Below, one piece after another: positions 37,135 to 44,713 of a stretch of DNA of 64,000 nucleotides; the stretch's first letter is position 1, and each line of letters opens with the position of its first letter. The notes beneath the pieces are model-generated. The model was not told the origin of the DNA. It saw only the letters and a list, made by a program, of their open reading frames with translations, and did no database searches. Origin of the DNA: Planococcus sp. MSAK28401 (GTDB taxonomy: Bacteria; Bacillota; Bacilli; Bacillales_A; Planococcaceae). Both the position numbers and the translations under genes were made by a program. Where the stretch lies: contig NZ_JAAMTH010000001.1 in the NCBI RefSeq assembly GCF_018283455.1, positions 1,965,501-2,029,500 of the forward strand, written 5' to 3'.

Positions 37135-38319
37135 TCAGTTTAGTTTCGATAAAAAGCTTGTGCCGAATTTCGGCAATTCGCAAGCGAAATTATCGGCAAT
37201 AGTCGCACCGATGTCCGCAAATGTCGATCCTGTCCCAAGATCGGCCCCCCCGTTAAAACGAGGAGAAAATGCGAGAAGCGGAACGTATTCACGTGTATGG
37301 TCGGTTCCCGGGAAAGTCGGGTCGTTTCCATGGTCTGCCGTAATAATCAACAAGTCATCTTCATTTAAGCCTTCCAGCACTTCCGGTAAGCGTTCATCAA
37401 ATGCTTCTAGCGCTTTTCCGTAACCTTCTGGGTCTCTGCGATGGCCGAAGAGCGCGTCAAAATCCACCAGATTCAAAAAGCTCAAACCGTTGAAATCCTT
37501 GCCGACCACTTGCACGAGCTTATCCATGCCGTCCGCGTTATCCGTTGTTCTCACAGCTTCTGTCACGCCTGCGCCATTATAAATATCGTTGATTTTACCA
37601 ATGGCGATGACATCTTTGCCGGCATCCTGCAATTCGTTCATGACAGTGCGGTCAAAAGGCGTCAAGGCATAATCGTGGCGGTTGGATGTGCGTTTAAACG
37701 CGCCAGGTTTGCCAAGGAATGGACGCGCGATAACGCGTCCGACCAAGAATTCCGGGTCCAAGGTCAATTCACGCGCCGTTTCACAAATCCGGTATAGTTC
37801 ATCCAGCGGGATCACTTCTTCATGTGCGGCAATTTGCAGAACCGGATCAGCCGATGTATAGACAATCAATGCCCCAGTCTCCATATGTTCTTCGCCGAGT
37901 TCGTCGAGGATTTCAGTACCGCTCGCCGGTTTATTGCCGATGATTTTTCGGCCTGTCGCCTGTTCAAGCTTATCGATTAGTTCTTTCGGAAAACCTTCTG
38001 GATAGACTTTGAACGGTGTATCGATGTTAAGTCCCATGATTTCCCAGTGTCCTGTCATCGTGTCTTTTCCGACAGAAGCTTCTTCTAGACGTCCAAAATG
38101 GGCAGCTGGCGCATCTTGCGCTTCAAGCCCTTTGACCGGAACGATGTTCGCTAAGCCCAGCTTCTCCATATTCGGCATCGAAAGTCCGCCGACAGATTGC
38201 GCGATATTGCCGAGCGTATCCGCCCCTTTGTCTCCAAAAGCGTCAGCGTCTGGCGCTTCGCCGATGCCAACAGAATCCAATACGATTAAATGTATGCGAG
38301 TAAACGGTTTCATTGTCAT
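37135..38319 (-). CDS. deoB: Phosphopentomutase
   Basis: DeoB (drm) interconverts ribose-1-/deoxyribose-1-phosphate and the 5-phosphates. It belongs to the alkaline phosphatase superfamily: [13 protein letters not shown] near residue 12 and [19 protein letters not shown] near residue 325 hold the metal ligands. The 394-residue length is normal. AAGGAGGA precedes the ATG. It pairs with pdp; xerD lies upstream, as in B. subtilis. Confidence 0.96.
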   Translation of the reverse strand: MTMKPFTRIHLIVLDSVGIGEAPDADAFGDKGADTLGNIAQSVGGLSMPNMEKLGLANIVPVKGLEAQDAPAAHFGRLEEASVGKDTMTGHWEIMGLNIDTPFKVYPEGFPKELIDKLEQATGRKIIGNKPASGTEILDELGEEHMETGALIVYTSADPVLQIAAHEEVIPLDELYRICETARELTLDPEFLVGRVIARPFLGKPGAFKRTSNRHDYALTPFDRTVMNELQDAGKDVIAIGKINDIYNGAGVTEAVRTTDNADGMDKLVQVVGKDFNGLSFLNLVDFDALFGHRRDPEGYGKALEAFDERLPEVLEGLNEDDLLIITADHGNDPTFPGTDHTREYVPLLAFSPRFNGGADLGTGSTFADIGATIADNFACELPKFGTSFLSKLN

Positions 38320-38387
38320 GTAAGTTCCTCCTTATTTGCCCTTTTATTCTATCATATAACTAGTCCTTGTCGGAAGTCAGACCTCTA

Positions 38388-39290
38388 TCATGCACGAGGA
38401 TGAAATTGCGAGTACACGTCTTTCAACCGAGTCTTGCTGACGTGGGTATAAATTTGGGTCGTTGAAATATCGGCATGCCCGAGCATTTCCTGCACGGCTC
38501 GCAGGTCTGCTCCGTTTTCGATCAAATGTGTCGCAAATGAATGGCGCAATGTGTGCGGGGTCAATTCTTTCTGGATGCCCGCTTTCTGGGCGTGCTGCTT
38601 CAACAATTTCCAGAACCCTTGCCGCGTCAAGCGCTTTCCTCTTTGGTTGATGAACAGTGCATCGGTTTTCTCAGATGAATTTCTCAAAGCGAGACGTCCT
38701 GATTCGATGTATTCGCGGTTCGCCTCAAGCGCAGCCCTGCCAAGCGGGATGATCCGCTCCTTGCCGCCTTTTCCTATGCAGCGCACGAATCCCATCGTCA
38801 AATGGACATCTTCCATATCCAGATTGATGCATTCACTGACGCGCATACCGCTCGCATAAAGCAATTCCAGCATGGCGCGGTCACGCAGCCCACTGGCTTT
38901 TGACGTATCCGGTGAATTCAATAAGGCATCGATTTCTTCTATAGATAAGATGTTCGGCAGCTTCTTGTCCATTTGAGGCATTTCCAAGTGAACGGTCGGA
39001 TCTGAATCACTGCGTTTCTCCCGTATCAAGAATTGGTGAAAACTGCGGATCGAAGAAATATGCCTCGCCACTGTACGCGATGTTTTCGCCATTTCCTGCA
39101 AATGGCGCAGGTGATTCAAAATATGGACCCGCTCAATTTTCCCGAGCCGTTCCAATTGTTCGACTTCACTCATATATTGTATGTAGCCTTTCAAGTCGCG
39201 TTCATAGGAAGTTAGCGTATTATCAGCCAACTGCCTCTCCACGCGGAGAAAATGCAAATAATCATCCAGTGCATCTTTCGCGTCTTTCAT
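38388..39290 (-). CDS. xerD: Tyrosine recombinase XerD
   Basis: XerD with XerC resolves chromosome dimers at dif. The N-terminal SAM-like domain covers residues 1-95. The catalytic residues are visible: Arg in LLYASGMRVSE, the HTLRHSFATHL box (His and Arg), the His in MLGHADISTTQIYTHV and its Tyr nucleophile. At 300 residues it is full length. It lies between fur and deoB, the B. subtilis position of ripX/xerD. Confidence 0.94.
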   Translation of the reverse strand: MKDAKDALDDYLHFLRVERQLADNTLTSYERDLKGYIQYMSEVEQLERLGKIERVHILNHLRHLQEMAKTSRTVARHISSIRSFHQFLIREKRSDSDPTVHLEMPQMDKKLPNILSIEEIDALLNSPDTSKASGLRDRAMLELLYASGMRVSECINLDMEDVHLTMGFVRCIGKGGKERIIPLGRAALEANREYIESGRLALRNSSEKTDALFINQRGKRLTRQGFWKLLKQHAQKAGIQKELTPHTLRHSFATHLIENGADLRAVQEMLGHADISTTQIYTHVSKTRLKDVYSQFHPRA

Positions 39291-39327
39291 CGGGATTCCT
39301 CCTTTTTACGCTGTTTTATTGAAGATG

Positions 39328-39360
39328 AAAAAAAGACGGCCTACGACAGGCCGCCTTTTA
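39328..39360 (-). terminator. Intrinsic terminator of fur
   Basis: The minus strand pairs AGGCGGCCT with AGGCCGTCT (with G-T pairs) and then has seven T. It begins at the fur stop codon and separates fur from xerD. Confidence 0.8.
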
Positions 39361-39825
39361 AGCGTCTTTTTCCGGCTTATCAGCACCCGAATCATGGCAG
39401 CGCCAACAAATGCCATGGAAAGTCAGACGGTGGTCTTTGATCTGGAAGTTCCAGCGCTTTTCCACGACTGCTTCGACATCTTCAAGCAAATCTTCTTGTA
39501 TTTCATCCACAGCCCCGCACTCTAAGCAAACCAGGTGATGATGGAAGTGTGCTGCGCCTTCCTGACGCAAATCATAACGGGAAACGCCATCCCCAAAATT
39601 TATTTTATCAACAATTTTCAATTCGGTCAGAAGTTCCAATGTACGGTATACTGTGGCCAAGCCGATTTCCGGTGCGATGTCCTTGACCAAAAGATAGACA
39701 TCCTCAGCACTTAGATGGTCTTCTTCATGATCCAATAAAATTCGTACCGTTGCTTCACGCTGTGGCGTCAGCTTATAACTCGCAGCGTGTAATTGCTTTT
39801 TTATACGATCTATCCTTGTTTCCAT
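39358..39825 (-). CDS. fur: Ferric uptake regulator Fur
   Basis: Fur represses iron-uptake genes when loaded with Fe2+. The 155-residue protein has the N-terminal winged helix and the dimer domain with HFHHHLVCLECGAVDEI, a metal-binding His stretch plus CxxC, and the second structural-zinc pair CWRCHD. The position between nudF and xerD matches the B. subtilis fur locus rather than perR or zur. A consensus TATAAT promoter precedes it, and an inverted repeat resembling a Fur/PerR box lies further upstream. Confidence 0.9.
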   Translation of the reverse strand: METRIDRIKKQLHAASYKLTPQREATVRILLDHEEDHLSAEDVYLLVKDIAPEIGLATVYRTLELLTELKIVDKINFGDGVSRYDLRQEGAAHFHHHLVCLECGAVDEIQEDLLEDVEAVVEKRWNFQIKDHRLTFHGICWRCHDSGADKPEKDA

Positions 39826-39851
39826 GCGACGCCCTCCCTCAAACTGTATTC

Positions 39852-39881
39852 ATTATATCAAAAGGGCGTTCTCGATTACAA
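39852..39881 (-). promoter_or_regulatory. SigA-type promoter of fur
   Basis: On the minus strand TTGTAA (39876-39881), an 18-base spacer and an extended -10 TGATATAAT (TATAAT at 39852-39857) lie about 30 bases before the fur start. Confidence 0.65.
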
Positions 39882-39901
39882 CAATCGATGCCGTTTATTA
39901 T

Positions 39902-39917
39902 TTAGAATCATTCTTAA
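39902..39917. promoter_or_regulatory. Possible Fur/PerR-type operator
   Basis: The sequence TTAGAATCATTCTTAA is an inverted repeat close to the 7-1-7 Fur/PerR box (TTATAATNATTATAA). It lies about 25 bases upstream of the fur -35, just after the nudF stop. B. subtilis fur is known to be under PerR control; here the match is partial. Confidence 0.35.
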
Positions 39918-39929
39918 CTAGTAATTGGA

Positions 39930-40481
39930 TTAATTCTTATCTGATAAGTAGTTTTTAACCCATTGTACAGCGTAAGCAGTTTTCGCGTCGTAAATCCGTT
40001 CATTATCAATCAAGCCTTGCGCTTCCTCTACCGTCATTTCGAGCAATTCCACGAACTCATCATCATCCGTCACTGCGCCGTTCTCCGCACGGTGCAAGCC
40101 GGTCGCAAAGAAAACATGCACCACTTCATCGGCAAATCCGGGAGATGTCGAGAAGCTGATCACTTTTTCGAGCTTTTCCGCTGAATAGCCTGTCTCTTCT
40201 TCTAGCTCCCGCATGGCCGTGTACTCCGGAGCTTCGCCGGGTTCCAGTTTTCCGGCTGGAATTTCGACAAGTGAGCGTTCAAGGGCTTTGCGGTATTGTT
40301 CAACCATGATGATTTTCTTGTCACTCGTTAATGCGATGACCGCTACCGCACCTGGGTGTTCGATCAATTCGCGCTTCGACTGTTTGCCATTCGGCAGCTT
40401 CACATCGTCGACTTTCAAATTAATGACCTTGCCTTCGTACAATCGTTCACTATGAATTGTTTTTTCTTCAAATTTCTTCAT
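39930..40481 (-). CDS. nudF: ADP-ribose pyrophosphatase (Nudix)
   Basis: NudF hydrolyses ADP-ribose. The Nudix box GEAPEYTAMRELEEETGY spans residues about 94-111 and the catalytic REL..EE core is intact. Length is 183. The ATG at 40481 with GAGGG is preferred; the longer frame enters the divergent promoter region. B. subtilis has nudF (yqkG) beside yqkF, as here. Confidence 0.92.
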   Translation of the reverse strand: MKKFEEKTIHSERLYEGKVINLKVDDVKLPNGKQSKRELIEHPGAVAVIALTSDKKIIMVEQYRKALERSLVEIPAGKLEPGEAPEYTAMRELEEETGYSAEKLEKVISFSTSPGFADEVVHVFFATGLHRAENGAVTDDDEFVELLEMTVEEAQGLIDNERIYDAKTAYAVQWVKNYLSDKN

Positions 40482-40561
40482 GCTGGCCCTCATTTCATTT
40501 GTAGTTTCAATACCGCAAAGTATACCATAGGGGAAACAAATATTTACAATGAGGTGAAAAG

Positions 40562-41464
40562 ATGAAATACAACACACTCGGAACTAGCGGATTTGAGGTC
40601 AGCGAAATCGCACTTGGCTGCATGTCCCTGCCAGAAGACCCGAAACAAGCAGCAGCGATTATCGATGAAGCGATGGACAATGGTGTCACTTATTTTGACA
40701 CAGCCGATTTTTACGGCAAAGGAAAGAATGAGGAAATCGTTGGGGCCGCACTTGGCAAACGGCGCAAAGACATCATCCTCGCCAGCAAAGTGGGCAATGA
40801 ATGGTCCGAGGAGTCGGATGAAGTAACATGGAATCCGACAAAAGCTTATATCAAAGAACAAATCCATAACTCGCTGCGCCGCCTTCAAACCGATTACTTG
40901 GACTTGTACCAACTTCATGGCGGAATGATTACCGATAACTCGGAAGAAACGATCGAAGCGTTCGAGGAATTGAAAAAAGAGGGCTTGATCCGCGCTTACG
41001 GAATCTCGTCCATTCGGCCGAATGTCATCCGGCGCTATTTGAATACTAGTGAGATTGCTTCCATCATGATGCAATACAGCCTGCTCGACCGGCGCCCAGA
41101 AGAATTCCTCACAGAAATTGGTCAATCCGGCCGCTCTGTCGTGGCACGAGGCAGCCTGGCAAAAGGCTTGCTGACGGCTGAAGGGCTCACCCGCGCTGAA
41201 AAGATGGGCGATTATTTGCAGTATGGCTCAGATCAACTGCCGTCCGCTTTGAAGAAGCTGTCCGCCATCCATGATAATGTCCATGCACTCGCCCTGCATG
41301 CGGTACTGTCAGACAGCACCGTAGCAGCGGCAGTAACTGGCGCGAGCAGCCCTGGACAATTACGTGAAACGCTGCAAGCTTATCAACAGACAGTCACTGC
41401 ACAGCAGATTGAAGAAGCCAAGAAAGCGACGCGGCTGGATCGCTATGAACAACATCGCGATTGA
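40562..41464 (+). CDS. Aldo/keto reductase (YqkF-like)
   Basis: The 300-residue protein is an NADPH-dependent aldo/keto reductase. The catalytic tetrad is visible: Asp and Tyr in FDTADFYGKGKNEE near residues 44-57, Lys in ILASKVG near 75, and His in LYQLHGG near 115. The substrate is unknown. A GAGGTG site precedes the ATG. It is divergent from nudF with 80 bases between them, the same pairing as B. subtilis yqkF/nudF, and ends at its own terminator. Confidence 0.9.
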   Translation: MKYNTLGTSGFEVSEIALGCMSLPEDPKQAAAIIDEAMDNGVTYFDTADFYGKGKNEEIVGAALGKRRKDIILASKVGNEWSEESDEVTWNPTKAYIKEQIHNSLRRLQTDYLDLYQLHGGMITDNSEETIEAFEELKKEGLIRAYGISSIRPNVIRRYLNTSEIASIMMQYSLLDRRPEEFLTEIGQSGRSVVARGSLAKGLLTAEGLTRAEKMGDYLQYGSDQLPSALKKLSAIHDNVHALALHAVLSDSTVAAAVTGASSPGQLRETLQAYQQTVTAQQIEEAKKATRLDRYEQHRD

Positions 41465-41484
41465 CCAGCTGCTTTAAAAAGAAT

Positions 41485-41515
41485 GGCGTCCCGCCTGCTG
41501 CGGGGCGCTTTTTTG
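41485..41515 (+). terminator. Intrinsic terminator of the aldo/keto reductase gene
   Basis: GCG.CCCGC pairs with GCGGG.CGC around a 5-base loop and is followed by six T. Confidence 0.85.
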
Positions 41516-41811
41516 TTCCGTGTCTGTCTCTTTAAAGCCAATTTAATCCCATTAAGGACGTTTGTACCTTTTTTCACAGGCAAAGCTTATACATGAAAAT
41601 TATACGGTTGTGCGATTAAAAGCTAACCCCATTTACATCACGGGTTTGCTTATTTTTTTGAGCTTTTTTTCGAGAAATATAGAGTTTATACCTAGAGGGT
41701 TTTATTTATCGAAAAGGACTTTTGAAGGTTTGAAAGAATACCTAGAAGTGAATATACTGATTACGACTGAAATTTTCAAACCTTAATTTCAAGAAATCGG
41801 GGGCGTGCAAA
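41516..41811. other. AT-rich spacer with a possible decayed reading frame
   Basis: This stretch is richer in A and T than its neighbours. It holds one 74-codon frame on the plus strand (41562-41786) beginning at a TTG with no ribosome site; the conceptual peptide has one hydrophobic segment followed by a basic stretch (FIPRGFYLSKRTFEGLKEYL). That looks like the end of a small membrane-protein domain but could be chance. I see no functional RNA or clear promoter here. Confidence 0.25.
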
Positions 41812-42231
41812 ATGATGAATTTTTATTTGACCCAATCCAAAAAGTCTTATCAGTCAGCAGACGGAGATGCCATTTCGATGCATTCATACCTCGTTGTTGA
41901 ATCTGTGACAAGATCCCTTGGACAGGAGTTTAAAAATCATAAGCTGGCTTGGGAAGCAGAAGACTACTGGCTGCTTGCAGACGCCCCAGAGAAGATCATT
42001 CATATGCCTAATGGCTATCAGCGTTTCGAACTCTCTGAGCCGGTCTTTGCCTCCTTGCGCTTACTCGCTGAAACCCAGCCAAAAGAGCTTCATACCTTGA
42101 CGCCTTTTTCCAGAAAACGCACTTCCGAAACATTCATCGAACAGCAGCAAGCTGAGGCACGGAGGGAATTTCATCTGAACGACGTAGCCAAGAGCTTAAA
42201 GCAGATGTTTAAGGACATTATGACTGTCTAG
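41812..42231 (+). CDS. Unknown cytoplasmic protein, 139 residues
   Basis: I do not recognise this protein. It has no signal peptide or membrane helix, is mixed alpha/beta in composition, and its last 40 residues (from IEQQQAEARREF) look helical and charged. GGGGGCG lies before the ATG. It stands alone between the AT-rich spacer and a strong terminator, and faces floT. The codon usage looks like that of neighbouring genes, so it is likely real. Confidence 0.65.
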   Translation: MMNFYLTQSKKSYQSADGDAISMHSYLVVESVTRSLGQEFKNHKLAWEAEDYWLLADAPEKIIHMPNGYQRFELSEPVFASLRLLAETQPKELHTLTPFSRKRTSETFIEQQQAEARREFHLNDVAKSLKQMFKDIMTV

Positions 42232-42245
42232 AACATCTGCCATAT

Positions 42246-42284
42246 AAAAAAGACGGAGAACATAATCTGTTCTCCGTCTTTTTG
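42246..42284. terminator. Bidirectional terminator between the 139-residue protein gene and floT
   Basis: A 15-16 bp stem (AAAAAGACGGAGAACA paired with TGTTCTCCGTCTTTTT, 4-5 base loop) has A-rich and T-rich flanks. It serves both convergent genes. Confidence 0.9.
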
Positions 42285-42297
42285 TGTTTACTTCGCT

Positions 42298-43785
42298 TTA
42301 AATTTGTTCTGGATCTTCTTTGGCTGCTTTATCTACAGGCTGGTCATTCACTGGTTGGTCGACCGGGTGGCTAACCGGTTGTATAGCCTGAGTATTTCTC
42401 GATGTGTAGGTCTTCAGCATGTCAGCAATATCAATGCCCGTCATTTCTTTCAACGGCTCTTGCATGTCCACCATTGTGCGCGTTACGCTTCTGCCGAACG
42501 ATGGAACGCCTTGGCCGTTTCCGGAATCGATGATTTTCACGGAATCGATATTGTTGAGCGGCTGTGCCACTTTTTCGGCGAATACCGGCAGCATATCGAT
42601 CAGTTTCTCTGCAATGATGACATCGCCATGTTCTTCCATAGCTTCAGCAAGCAATTTACGGGATTCCGCTTCCGCTTTACCGCGTTCACGGATGACTTCC
42701 GCTTCGGCAGCCCCTTCATCGCGCTTGATCTTCGCTTTCGCTTCCCCGTCAATGACAGAACGTCTCGCTTCCGCTTCTGCCGTACGTGTCGTTTCGTAAT
42801 AGCTGGCATCCGCTTTTGTTTTGCGGACTTTGCTTTCTTCTTCTTCAAGGCGCACTGCACGTTCGCGCTCCATGAACTGCTTGTTCAGTTCTTCTTCCTG
42901 GATTTCCATCGCGAGTTTCGCTTTCTCCAGTTCATACGACTGCTCGGACTTGGCGCGGGCACGTTCAGTTTCTTCCTTGAATGCCGCATCTTTCAAGTCT
43001 TTTGATTTACGGGATTCAGCAATGGAAATTTGGCGTTTGTATTCTTCTTCTTTCGCTTCCTGATCGGTCTGCGCACGGTGAATGCGTGTTTCCCGTTCCG
43101 TGTTCGCTTCCGCAATTTCCGCTTGCTTGCGGACTTCAGCGATGCGTGGGCGACCCAGGTTCTCAAGATAGCCGTTGTCTTCATCAGCATCACGAAGATC
43201 GGTCAACCCGAGTGATGTAATTTTAAAGCCCATTAAATCAAGTTGTTTTTGTGCGATTTCCTGGACATCGGTATTGAATTTCTCCCGGTCGCTATTGATG
43301 TCTTCAACGGTCATCTTCGACAAGATGGCACGCAAATTACTGCCGAGCACTTCGATGATCTCAACTTCAATTTCCTCTTGCTTTTTCCCAAGGAATTGCT
43401 CGGCGTAATTAGCAATGCCGTTCAAGGTATCTGCAACTTTCACCATTGCGACGGCATCCGCCACGATCGGCACACCCGCATTCGTGTAAACACGCGGCGT
43501 CGACAACTTCAACTGGAACGACGTTAGATTGACTGGCGTTGATGTCTGGAAGCGGCGCAGCAAATAACCACCGCCGCGGATGATCTTCATGGATCGCCCT
43601 TCATCGTCCGTAAAGATGTTCGTATCTTTGTTCGGATCCCCAAGTTTCGGCCCTGTAATGATCAAGGCTTCGTTCGATTTGGCTGTGCGGTAGCGGATCT
43701 TCATCCAAAAGAAATAGCCGACGCCCGCAACTGCCGCCAAAATGAGAATCACAATTAAAATTGAAATAATTCCGATTGACTCCAT
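42298..43785 (-). CDS. floT: Flotillin-like membrane scaffold protein FloT
   Basis: The 495-residue protein has an N-terminal membrane helix (about 5-27), an SPFH/band-7 domain (about 40-200) and a long coiled coil (about 215-385) with Glu-Ala-rich repeats, as in flotillins. Such proteins organise functional membrane microdomains and fluidity. Unlike B. subtilis yuaF-floT-yuaI, no NfeD-type gene is adjacent. An exact SigW-type promoter lies about 50 bases upstream, matching the known SigW control of B. subtilis floT. The C-terminal tail has a proline-rich VSHPVDQPVNDQPVDK repeat. Confidence 0.93.
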   Translation of the reverse strand: MESIGIISILIVILILAAVAGVGYFFWMKIRYRTAKSNEALIITGPKLGDPNKDTNIFTDDEGRSMKIIRGGGYLLRRFQTSTPVNLTSFQLKLSTPRVYTNAGVPIVADAVAMVKVADTLNGIANYAEQFLGKKQEEIEVEIIEVLGSNLRAILSKMTVEDINSDREKFNTDVQEIAQKQLDLMGFKITSLGLTDLRDADEDNGYLENLGRPRIAEVRKQAEIAEANTERETRIHRAQTDQEAKEEEYKRQISIAESRKSKDLKDAAFKEETERARAKSEQSYELEKAKLAMEIQEEELNKQFMERERAVRLEEEESKVRKTKADASYYETTRTAEAEARRSVIDGEAKAKIKRDEGAAEAEVIRERGKAEAESRKLLAEAMEEHGDVIIAEKLIDMLPVFAEKVAQPLNNIDSVKIIDSGNGQGVPSFGRSVTRTMVDMQEPLKEMTGIDIADMLKTYTSRNTQAIQPVSHPVDQPVNDQPVDKAAKEDPEQI

Positions 43786-43832
43786 CTTATCCCATCCTTT
43801 TCAATAAGCTGATTTTCTCCTGCCTTATTCTA

Positions 43833-43858
43833 TACGGTTGAGTCAGTAAGATGTTTCA
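43833..43858 (-). promoter_or_regulatory. SigW-type ECF promoter of floT
   Basis: On the minus strand TGAAAC (43853-43858) and CGTA (43833-43836) are 16 bases apart, an exact match to the SigW consensus. The predicted start leaves a leader of about 40 bases before the floT ATG. Confidence 0.75.
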
Positions 43859-43890
43859 AAAAAAGGAAAAGAATAGCCATTCTTTTTTAC
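43856..43890 (-). terminator. Candidate terminator of the 57-residue membrane protein gene
   Basis: An 8-bp stem (AAAAGAAT paired with ATTCTTTT, 4-base loop) is followed on the minus strand by CCTTTTTTT. It lies just after the small gene and overlaps the floT -35. Confidence 0.55.
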
Positions 43891-43893
43891 AAA

Positions 43894-44067
43894 CTAGTCT
43901 GCCATTACTTTAATCAATGAAAAAACAACGGATAATACCATCAACACAAACACAAAATAACCGAAATGGATCCATGGTTTTGCATGCGGCTGGATCAGCC
44001 TTGGTTCCATTTGTTCCTGGTCTTTCTCCACCCCCGGGCTTGGCGGCATCTCTTCATCCCTCATCAT
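43894..44067 (-). CDS. Small membrane protein, 57 residues
   Basis: This minus-strand frame starts at an ATG with a strong GCAGGAGGA site, encodes an acidic, proline-containing N-terminal half and one C-terminal membrane helix (about residues 35-53), and ends in MAD. It was too short for simple ORF lists. An extended TGATATAAT promoter motif lies about 85 bases upstream and a hairpin follows the stop. I do not recognise the family. Co-location with floT may be incidental, as floT has its own promoter. Confidence 0.65.
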   Translation of the reverse strand: MMRDEEMPPSPGVEKDQEQMEPRLIQPHAKPWIHFGYFVFVLMVLSVVFSLIKVMAD

Positions 44068-44151
44068 CTGTTCCTCCTGCGCTCGAATTTTCCCCTTTTT
44101 AAATCTTGAAGCCTGCGTTGAATGATCTTGATAGTAAATTGCACTCCTTCC

Positions 44152-44160
44152 ATTATATCA
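44152..44160 (-). promoter_or_regulatory. Extended -10 promoter of the 57-residue protein gene
   Basis: TGATATAAT on the minus strand is a full extended -10 (TATAAT at 44152-44157). The -35 is poor. It lies about 85 bases before the small ORF start. Confidence 0.5.
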
Positions 44161-44306
44161 ATTGACGGTAAATGGAATATAAAAATATTTTGGAAATCAT
44201 TAACTAATTCAAAATTATGAAGCCTGGGAACTGATTATTTGATAAGATAGAAAAAATGCTGCATGTCAAAAGATGGTTATTCTCTTAGAAATGGGGTGGG
44301 CAGTCC

Positions 44307-44450
44307 ATGAAACTTATCGATGATTTAGCTGGTGCGATTTACGATGTTTTGAGTTGGATTTTATGGGGGTTTTCTTATTTTGCTGCTGGGGTTGTCATTA
44401 TAGCCACTCCTTTATACTTAATCACCTTTCTGTTGGAATGGTTAGCCTGA
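44307..44450 (+). CDS. Small membrane protein, 47 residues
   Basis: This plus-strand frame encodes 47 residues with a nearly continuous hydrophobic stretch (about residues 13-44) that could form one or two helices, with an acidic N-terminus (MKLIDDLAGAIYDVL). The ribosome site GGGGTGGG is six bases before the ATG and only fair. It is followed by a perfect 16-bp hairpin. No family recognised; moderately likely to be a real gene. Confidence 0.5.
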   Translation: MKLIDDLAGAIYDVLSWILWGFSYFAAGVVIIATPLYLITFLLEWLA

Positions 44451-44455
44451 ACGAA

Positions 44456-44487
44456 GAACCCCCTGTCACAATTGTGACAGGGGGTTC
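44456..44487. terminator. Perfect 16-bp palindrome between convergent small genes
   Basis: GAACCCCCTGTCACAA is followed immediately by its exact reverse complement. It lies between the stop of the 47-residue gene and the stop of the DUF3886-like gene, the expected place for a shared terminator. The flanks lack long T-runs, so RNA stabilisation or protein binding is also possible. Confidence 0.6.
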
Positions 44488-44491
44488 GCTG

Positions 44492-44701
44492 TTAATATTT
44501 AGTTCCTGAATCTCCATGGCGCTCGAGCAATTCGGCAAACGACAGGTTCTTCTCGCGCTCTTTGCGTTCAAACTGGCGCTGCGCTTCTTTTTCTTCTTCG
44601 AGCTTCTGCTGGTCTTTCACTAACTCTTTTTTCGTGGCTTTGAGCTTCGATAGCTGCTCTTCCGAAAAAAGGCCGTTATCGTTGAGTTTATCTTTCGCCA
44701 T
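44492..44701 (-). CDS. YqkK-like small protein (DUF3886)
   Basis: The 69-residue protein is highly charged and helical (EEQLSKLKATKKELVKDQQ, then NLSFAELLERHGDSGTKY at the end). Size and the C-terminal SFAELLE motif fit the DUF3886/YqkK family. It lies 12 bases after the thiolase gene and may be its operon partner. Function is unknown. Confidence 0.7.
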   Translation of the reverse strand: MAKDKLNDNGLFSEEQLSKLKATKKELVKDQQKLEEEKEAQRQFERKEREKNLSFAELLERHGDSGTKY

Positions 44702-44713
44702 CCTATTCTCTCC

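Noticed and set aside
42304..43005. 233-codon plus-strand frame opposite floT
   Set aside because: It is the antisense of the floT coiled coil, rich in Phe and Arg, with no start signal.
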